Shown in pieces: positions 58,943 through 64,000 of a DNA stretch of 64,000 bases (within the stretch, counting starts at the first letter, position 1; each line of letters starts with the position of its first letter). Source of the stretch: [Erwinia] mediterraneensis (lineage in GTDB: Bacteria; Pseudomonadota; Gammaproteobacteria; Enterobacterales; Enterobacteriaceae); assembly GCF_900604315.1 (NCBI RefSeq), contig NZ_LR026978.1, forward strand, positions 1 to 64,000. The letters run 5' to 3'. Below the pieces are notes generated by a model. That model saw only the letters and a program-made list of their open reading frames with translations, was not told the origin of the DNA and did not search any database. The position numbers and the translations under genes were made by a program.

Positions 58943-60205
58943 TCACCCTAATACTTTGAGAATATCTTCAGTGATCTTATTACCGACGTCCCTTTCCTTC
59001 TCCACGGCCTCGTTAACCTGCCGCCTGATGTTGTCATAGTCTGCGAGAATAGTCTGGACTTTGCCGATCAGCGAGCCATCCATCAGGCTTTTCACATCAG
59101 TGGCCATTTGCGGCAGACCCAGCTGGTTCATCACGCCCAGCGACTTGTGCTCATAGTTAATGGCAACAGCAGGCGTACCAAAGTTCATAGAAATGATGGC
59201 AGAGTGCAGACGCGTGCCAATCGTCAGATGACAATCGCTTAACAGGATGCCCAGTTCAAGGTCATTGAACTCGTCCATAATGACGTGATAGTGCTCAGGC
59301 TGATCCACATGATCCATCAGCGTCAGGGCCACCATCCGGTCATCTTTGGCATAGCTGTCGATACCGGTACAGGTAGAGAAAGCCACCACCTGATACCCTT
59401 CGGCGATCATCGCATTGATAACGCGTCCAAAAGCCGCCTCATATTCCCGCTGCGTCACCCCAAGGCGTTTATCGAAGGGTGCCAGTTCGCGCACGGTAAT
59501 CGCGATGGTTTTGCGCTGCCCGATGATCTTTTGCCAGTGCTGCAGATTATGCCCCGGGTTTTCTATCTCACGGGCCCGTACCAGAAAGGCGGTATCGGCA
59601 CCTGATTTCACCTTGCTGGTGGTAATGCCATCTTTCTTCATCAAATCATGGCTGACCGCTTCGCGTAATACCAGGCTATCAACCCGGGAAAACACAAAGT
59701 TCGCCAGTTCGTTAAAACGTGCATTCTGGAACGGACCGACGCTGTGACCAATCATATGCAGCGGTTTCTTTGCCAGCAGCGCACAGAGCGCATGTTCAAA
59801 CTGAGTAACGCCATACAGATCGACAAAAAACGAGCCACCGACCTGAATAATGGCATCATACTTTTCCAGACTTTTCGTAAACTGCTGCAGGTGTGGCGGA
59901 ACCGCAAAACTTTTCCAGATACCACCTTTGCCCAGATGCGCCATCATGATTTTTGGCATCAGGCGATTGGCGACTTTGCGTTTCAGGGTGCCCACCAGGC
60001 CCTTCGCCGATTTGCGGTTGTGCAAATAGAGCGTGTCCTGTTTGATATCCTGCTGAAGTAAATAACCTGAGCTGGTTGGATAACGGCTGATAACATCAAT
60101 GTCCAAATCACTGCGCGCTAACTTGAGTGAGTCAATCAACCCCCGGAGAATCGCGCCATCCCCGCGGTTCCCGCACGTATGGTTACCCACTAATAAAATC
60201 TTCAT
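58943..60205 (-). CDS. amsJ: polysaccharide pyruvyl transferase family protein (AmsJ/WcaK-like)
   Basis: The 420-residue protein has the family's N-terminal LLVGNHTCGNRGDGAILRGL (residues 4-23), a VGGSFFVDLYG stretch near 122-132 and the C-terminal HLTIGTRLHSAIISMNFGTPA signature. Relatives add pyruvate ketals to EPS sugars with phosphoenolpyruvate; AmsJ and WcaK are proposed to do so for amylovoran and colanic acid. The order amsF-amsJ-amsK-amsL is that of the Erwinia cluster. A 165-base gap separates it from amsF. Confidence 0.87.
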   Translation of the reverse strand: MKILLVGNHTCGNRGDGAILRGLIDSLKLARSDLDIDVISRYPTSSGYLLQQDIKQDTLYLHNRKSAKGLVGTLKRKVANRLMPKIMMAHLGKGGIWKSFAVPPHLQQFTKSLEKYDAIIQVGGSFFVDLYGVTQFEHALCALLAKKPLHMIGHSVGPFQNARFNELANFVFSRVDSLVLREAVSHDLMKKDGITTSKVKSGADTAFLVRAREIENPGHNLQHWQKIIGQRKTIAITVRELAPFDKRLGVTQREYEAAFGRVINAMIAEGYQVVAFSTCTGIDSYAKDDRMVALTLMDHVDQPEHYHVIMDEFNDLELGILLSDCHLTIGTRLHSAIISMNFGTPAVAINYEHKSLGVMNQLGLPQMATDVKSLMDGSLIGKVQTILADYDNIRRQVNEAVEKERDVGNKITEDILKVLG

Positions 60206-60370
60206 AAAGACTCCAAAAAATTTTTTGTAATTTTACAGGCCAACATTTCCCGACCTGGCAAAGTGAACTCTGATTGCAAATCGATCAAAGGGTCTTACGG
60301 CCCAAAAAGGCTATCCGTTCCGTTTCAAGCCGCGTCCCTGTTTGCGGCAGATAAGGCGCAATAAACTCAG

Positions 60371-62587
60371 TCAGGATTTCAGAGCAAACCAGGGAATGGC
60401 GCACGGCTGACCATTAATCACCACCGAAACGAACCCCTGTGGCTGGCTGGTATCGACCTCGTCCGCAGTGAGCTTGCGCGAGGCCAGCAGCAGATCGCCC
60501 TGTTCATTGCCGCCAACCCCCGCTTTGCCGTTATGCAGGCTGAAGCGCTGCGGCGCACGGTGGGTGTTGTCGCCAGCGGGCGGATTGCCCGGCTGCATCT
60601 TGCTGTCAAAGCGCGCGCAGCGGCCGGTCGCGAAGCGATCTTTTGCCGTGGTTTTCATCAGCACCACGGCGGAAGGCATCCAGCCTGCCAGTTTGACAAA
60701 CAGGCGGGCATCAGTGTCATGCTCTGTCACGTAGCGCACATCCACAATCGGGCTGGAGCCCTCTGCCGACCAGCTCGCTTCCGCCTGGCCCGTTTTACGC
60801 TGTACATGGATCACGGCGCGCCCGCCGGTCGCTTTGCCCTTGATAACATCCATCAGCGGCTGATTGTCGCTGCCATTGCTGAAACTTGCCTGACCAAAAA
60901 TCTCTACTTCCCAGGAATCGCCGACTTCCGGCGAGTAGAGTCTGCCCAGTTCATACCAGATCTCCTGATTGGTATTGTTGACGATGCGGAAACGGGAAGT
61001 GATGTAGTTATATTTCAGGCTACCGTCGGTCGCGATGCCGTAAGATTCCACGCGCGTTGAACCCTGCTCCCAGGCGCTGAGCAGCATTTCCCCCTGACGC
61101 GAGTTATCAATCCAGCTGCCCGACTGCAGGTTGGTCTGGCGCATATTCAGGCGCGAGTTATGGGCAATCAGCGGGTTTTTACAATCTTCCAGGCTCAGGG
61201 CGTCAATAATCCACTGACCGTTTGAGAGATCGCCCGGATTCTCGGTATGTTCAATCCAGCCGTTATGAATAATCGACTGACCGCAACGCGGCAGATTCAG
61301 CACCATACCGCCGCTGCAGTACTGGGCATTAAAGTTGGAAAGCTCAATCGCGGTGCTATGGTCCCACTTACCTTTCGGCGAGTTGGACCAGCCGGAGCGG
61401 ATAACGTCACCAGTACAGCGTGAGGCGTACCACTGGTCGATTTTACAGTCCAGGGTATCCTGCAGACTGATGGCCGTGCCGCCAACCCGTGTAAAACGCA
61501 GACAGGCGCCGCGGAAAAACTGGCCGCCCACGCAGGTGTTGTGAAACAGGCCCTGACGATTGGGCTTTTTATCCACCCGGCCATTAAAGATCAGGTTAGA
61601 GATCTCTACCCAGCGGGCGTTAATCTGGAACAGGAACGGCGAGCGGCCATCAGAAACCAGCGTGGTGGCCGGAAAATAGCCAAAGTTCACCATCGCGCCG
61701 GAAATGCGGAAGAAGCGACGCTCCTCATCGCCAAAATCGCATTCCGACACAAAGAAGGTGCCCGCCGGAAACTGTACGCAAATCTGCTGATTCGTCTCCT
61801 GCGACCAGCGATACATCGCCTTGATGGCGGGCGCGCTGTCTGTTTTGCCGTCGGCAATGGCACCAAAATCAAACAGCGTCAGACGGTTATAGTCATCGAC
61901 CACGCGCCGCCAGTGAAATCCGTCGCCGCTGAAAATCACGCCGCCATCATCCTGTTGCGTGCTGAAGCTGCCGATAAACTCGCCGCCGCCCACTTCCAGC
62001 CCTTCATGCCAGCTTTTCAGCTTGATCTTGGCGCCTTCAAACAGCGGACGGGTTTGACGCAGCTCTTCCACCGACGGCGTTTCGCCTATCAGCTGATAGC
62101 CGCCAGGCTGTGCCAGGCGCTGGTTAAAATCGCTGCTGTTGGGACGGGTCACATCGGGAATATAGAAAAGCTGCTTGCCGTGGTTGTCATACACCGCCAT
62201 TGAGTGTGCCGGATCGGCGATCAAGGCCGCATTATCATGAATAAAGCGCGCAAAGCTGCCTTTATTCAGCGCAACCGGCTGTTCAATCTGCGACACCTTG
62301 CCTGCTGCGTCGCGCAGAAAGAGTGGAATCTGGTTGCCCGCTTTAGTGGGATCACTGCCCGCTTTGCCAATCCATAGTTTGCCTTCAAAGTTCTGCCAGA
62401 ATTTGGGCGGCATGGCGTAGATATTTTCTGGCGTCAGCACAGGCACGTTGCCTGTTGGCACCGCCGACGGGGAGACTTTCTTCAGTGAAGGTTCGTCGCT
62501 TTTTGCGGCGAAGCTGGAAAAGGTGCTCACGGACAGGGCGGCAACAATGGAGGAGGCTGCCGTTTGCAAGACTTCTCTTCTTTTCAT
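60371..62587 (-). CDS. amsF: tailspike-like exopolysaccharide-processing protein (AmsF/WceF type)
   Basis: The 738-residue protein starts with a Tat-like signal (KRREVLQ at 2-8, hydrophobic core to about 27), so export to the periplasm or beyond is likely. Residues about 48-145 resemble the head-binding domain of P22-type phage tailspikes (LWIGKAGSDP, NQIPLF, HSMAVYD, YIPDV). A pectate-lyase-type repeat start follows (DFGAIADGKTDSAPAI, about 240-255), leading into a parallel beta-helix. WceF, its Pantoea counterpart, is a tailspike-like stewartan-cleaving enzyme. It probably trims or processes the EPS made by this cluster. Confidence 0.83.
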   Translation of the reverse strand: MKRREVLQTAASSIVAALSVSTFSSFAAKSDEPSLKKVSPSAVPTGNVPVLTPENIYAMPPKFWQNFEGKLWIGKAGSDPTKAGNQIPLFLRDAAGKVSQIEQPVALNKGSFARFIHDNAALIADPAHSMAVYDNHGKQLFYIPDVTRPNSSDFNQRLAQPGGYQLIGETPSVEELRQTRPLFEGAKIKLKSWHEGLEVGGGEFIGSFSTQQDDGGVIFSGDGFHWRRVVDDYNRLTLFDFGAIADGKTDSAPAIKAMYRWSQETNQQICVQFPAGTFFVSECDFGDEERRFFRISGAMVNFGYFPATTLVSDGRSPFLFQINARWVEISNLIFNGRVDKKPNRQGLFHNTCVGGQFFRGACLRFTRVGGTAISLQDTLDCKIDQWYASRCTGDVIRSGWSNSPKGKWDHSTAIELSNFNAQYCSGGMVLNLPRCGQSIIHNGWIEHTENPGDLSNGQWIIDALSLEDCKNPLIAHNSRLNMRQTNLQSGSWIDNSRQGEMLLSAWEQGSTRVESYGIATDGSLKYNYITSRFRIVNNTNQEIWYELGRLYSPEVGDSWEVEIFGQASFSNGSDNQPLMDVIKGKATGGRAVIHVQRKTGQAEASWSAEGSSPIVDVRYVTEHDTDARLFVKLAGWMPSAVVLMKTTAKDRFATGRCARFDSKMQPGNPPAGDNTHRAPQRFSLHNGKAGVGGNEQGDLLLASRKLTADEVDTSQPQGFVSVVINGQPCAIPWFALKS

Positions 62588-62682
62588 GCATCAATTCCCG
62601 TAGTCAACAGGCCGTGTGTGGGCCAAAAATAAATTCCCTGAGGCAGATCACCGCTGGCGGGCGTCCTGTTTTTTATCTGGTC

Positions 62683-63717
62683 TTAAACCAGGGCCAGCCA
62701 GCTCTGCTTAATTTGCTTACCGTCAAACTTCAGGGCGGTATCTTCGGTTTTCTCGCTCATGGCGTAAAACAACCGGTCGTCGCTTGCCAGTTGATCCATA
62801 CGGGCAAGGAAAGTGGCTTTGTCGTTCATCGGCACCAGAAAACCATCTTGTTCATGGTTGATAATTTCCTGTGGGCCGGTCGGGCAATCATAAGCGACCA
62901 CCGGCAGCGACCAGGATTTTGCTTCCAGCAGTACCAGCGGCAAGCCTTCATAGCGCGACGTCATCAGCGCCATATCGCTTTCCCGGTAATAGTCATTAAT
63001 GTTGCTTACCCGGCCAGCAAAATTCACGCTGTCACGGATGCCCAGCGTCTGCGCCTGTTCCTCCAGCGCCTGACGTAGCTCGCCGTCACCGGCAATCACC
63101 AGCGTCCAGTCGGCATGGGCTTTCACAAAATCGCGCCAGATATCGAGCAACAAATCGAACCCTTTCTGATAGTCAAGGCGCCCCACCGCCAGCGCCTGAC
63201 GGCTGCGGCTGTGACGTTTAAAGGCTTTGTACACCACCGGGTTGGGGATTTGCTGGCTGGGGATGCGCCACCGGCTGAAGACCTGATGATCTTTATCGGT
63301 CAGGACAATCACCCGGTCGTAATAGCGCAGCAGCAGATACTTGAGGAATTTAATGGGTTTACTGAAGGAGTTGATAGCGATATGTTCGCAGGCATAGGCT
63401 TTGCCGTGCTTCTTTTTCATGGAGAGCAGGCTCCAGAAGGCGTACATCACGCTCAGGCGGCCCATGCTGATCAGGAAAACGGCATCGAAATCCTCCGCAT
63501 GGACGCGGTTAACAATACTTTTAATCGGGTTGCGGTGTCCGGCGAAGCTAACAATCTCTTTAACCTGCGTAAAGGGATAAAAGGTTTTTCCACTTCCCTC
63601 CAGGGAATAGATGGTGACATCGTGCTCTTCACCGAGACATTCCGACATAAAATTACAGATGTTCTCGGTACCCGCGTAAGAGTATGCATCCTTAATCACC
63701 AGGACTATTTTTTTCAT
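62683..63717 (-). CDS. EPS family 4 glycosyltransferase
   Basis: The 344-residue GT-B enzyme has an N-terminal VIKDAYSYAGTENICNFMSE segment and a donor domain with AVGRLDYQKGFDLLLDIW, VIAGDGELRQAL and MTSRYEGLPLVLLEAKSWSLPVV (E-x7-E). It resembles AmsD-like galactosyltransferases of amylovoran-type clusters. Here it directly precedes amsF, a position held by amsE in Erwinia amylovora, so gene order differs from that cluster and I leave the symbol open. Confidence 0.84.
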   Translation of the reverse strand: MKKIVLVIKDAYSYAGTENICNFMSECLGEEHDVTIYSLEGSGKTFYPFTQVKEIVSFAGHRNPIKSIVNRVHAEDFDAVFLISMGRLSVMYAFWSLLSMKKKHGKAYACEHIAINSFSKPIKFLKYLLLRYYDRVIVLTDKDHQVFSRWRIPSQQIPNPVVYKAFKRHSRSRQALAVGRLDYQKGFDLLLDIWRDFVKAHADWTLVIAGDGELRQALEEQAQTLGIRDSVNFAGRVSNINDYYRESDMALMTSRYEGLPLVLLEAKSWSLPVVAYDCPTGPQEIINHEQDGFLVPMNDKATFLARMDQLASDDRLFYAMSEKTEDTALKFDGKQIKQSWLALV

Positions 63718-63766
63718 GAACAGCTATCCACCTCAAAAAGAAAAAATCCTACGGGGAAAAACGCGT

Positions 63767-64000
63767 TTATCGATGTTTCAGGGTAAACAGCACGCCATTC
63801 ACCATATACCAGCCGTAATAGTAATATATTTTTAAAGGATTGTTTTTATAGATAATTCTTAATAATTCAAGATGCCATTTCGCTGCTTTGTTTTTGTTGC
63901 GTGACAGCGAATCGCCCAGTTCATAGTAATTGACCAGGGTTTTTTGAATGACGCGGGCCTGTTTGTAGAGAGTGAACAGTTCATAAAGAAACAGAAAATC
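63767..64000 (-). CDS. C-terminus of an EPS family 2 glycosyltransferase (cut by window edge)
   Basis: The last 77 residues of a minus-strand gene enter from the right edge and stop at 63767. The segment DFLFLYELFTLYKQ followed by TLVNYYELGDSLSRN fits the end of a GT-A family 2 catalytic domain (…lvxYR..g.S.S.N), and it closes with IYYYYGWYMVNGVLFTLKHR. It is probably an AmsB/AmsE-type transferase of the same operon. The N-terminal part lies outside, so the family call is tentative. Confidence 0.6.
   Translation of the reverse strand, partial: DFLFLYELFTLYKQARVIQKTLVNYYELGDSLSRNKNKAAKWHLELLRIIYKNNPLKIYYYYGWYMVNGVLFTLKHR

Noticed and set aside
54145..64000. Colanic acid (wca) cluster
   Set aside because: amsJ, amsK and amsL are related to wcaK, wcaL and wzxC, but the long tailspike-like gene, the transferases and the galF-galE junction match amylovoran/stewartan-type clusters.

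Overview
The window is a chromosomal segment of a gammaproteobacterium of the order Enterobacterales, most likely family Erwiniaceae (Pantoea, Erwinia or a close relative). Three things point there: backbone gene order shared with E. coli near sbcB and his, an exopolysaccharide cluster of the amylovoran/stewartan type next to galF-galE, and a six-histidine hisL leader. The species cannot be fixed from the sequence alone.

Layout. 1-1.24 kb: non-coding, GC-rich repeats: a duplicated block full of hairpins (525-bp offset) and a ten-unit, 53-bp palindromic array. 1.2-9.7 kb: a Gfo/Idh/MocA dehydrogenase, tRNA-Asn(GUU), a zinc alcohol dehydrogenase, and a carbohydrate operon (phosphotriesterase-like hydrolase, creatininase-family hydrolase, Ula-type PTS EIIA/EIIB/EIIC, SIS-domain protein, GntR regulator) of unknown substrate. 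9.7-15.4 kb: luciferase-like oxidoreductase, ketopantoate-reductase-like protein, YdcF, a LacI-like repressor without lac genes, tmaR and yeeA. 15.4-17.7 kb: a degraded stretch with two small proteins and a truncated acyltransferase. 17.7-26 kb: sbcB, the putrescine importer plaP with a possible upstream ORF, puuA divergent from puuD-puuR-puuB, and yeeZ.

26.1-33.4 kb: the histidine operon with leader and attenuator (hisLGDCBHAFI). 33.4-38.2 kb: accessory genes between hisI and wzz: a kinase-first HipA/HipB pair behind three operators spaced exactly 41 bp, a YeaK-type deacylase, a PAPS-type sulfotransferase and an M14-like deacylase. 38.2-41 kb: wzz and gnd. 41-54 kb: a visibly AT-rich O-antigen island read leftwards from a JUMPStart/ops element. 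It carries gmd, colC, colD, manC and manB, a complete GDP-L-colitose route, with wzx, wzy and three glycosyltransferases.

54-64 kb: galE and galF, then the distal half of an amylovoran/stewartan-type cluster: Wzx (amsL), two retained ams-type enzymes (amsK, amsJ), a tailspike-like AmsF/WceF protein, a family-4 glycosyltransferase and the C-terminus of a family-2 glycosyltransferase cut by the window edge. The right-hand 26 kb is therefore a cell-surface polysaccharide region. The left half is central metabolism with accessory catabolic genes.
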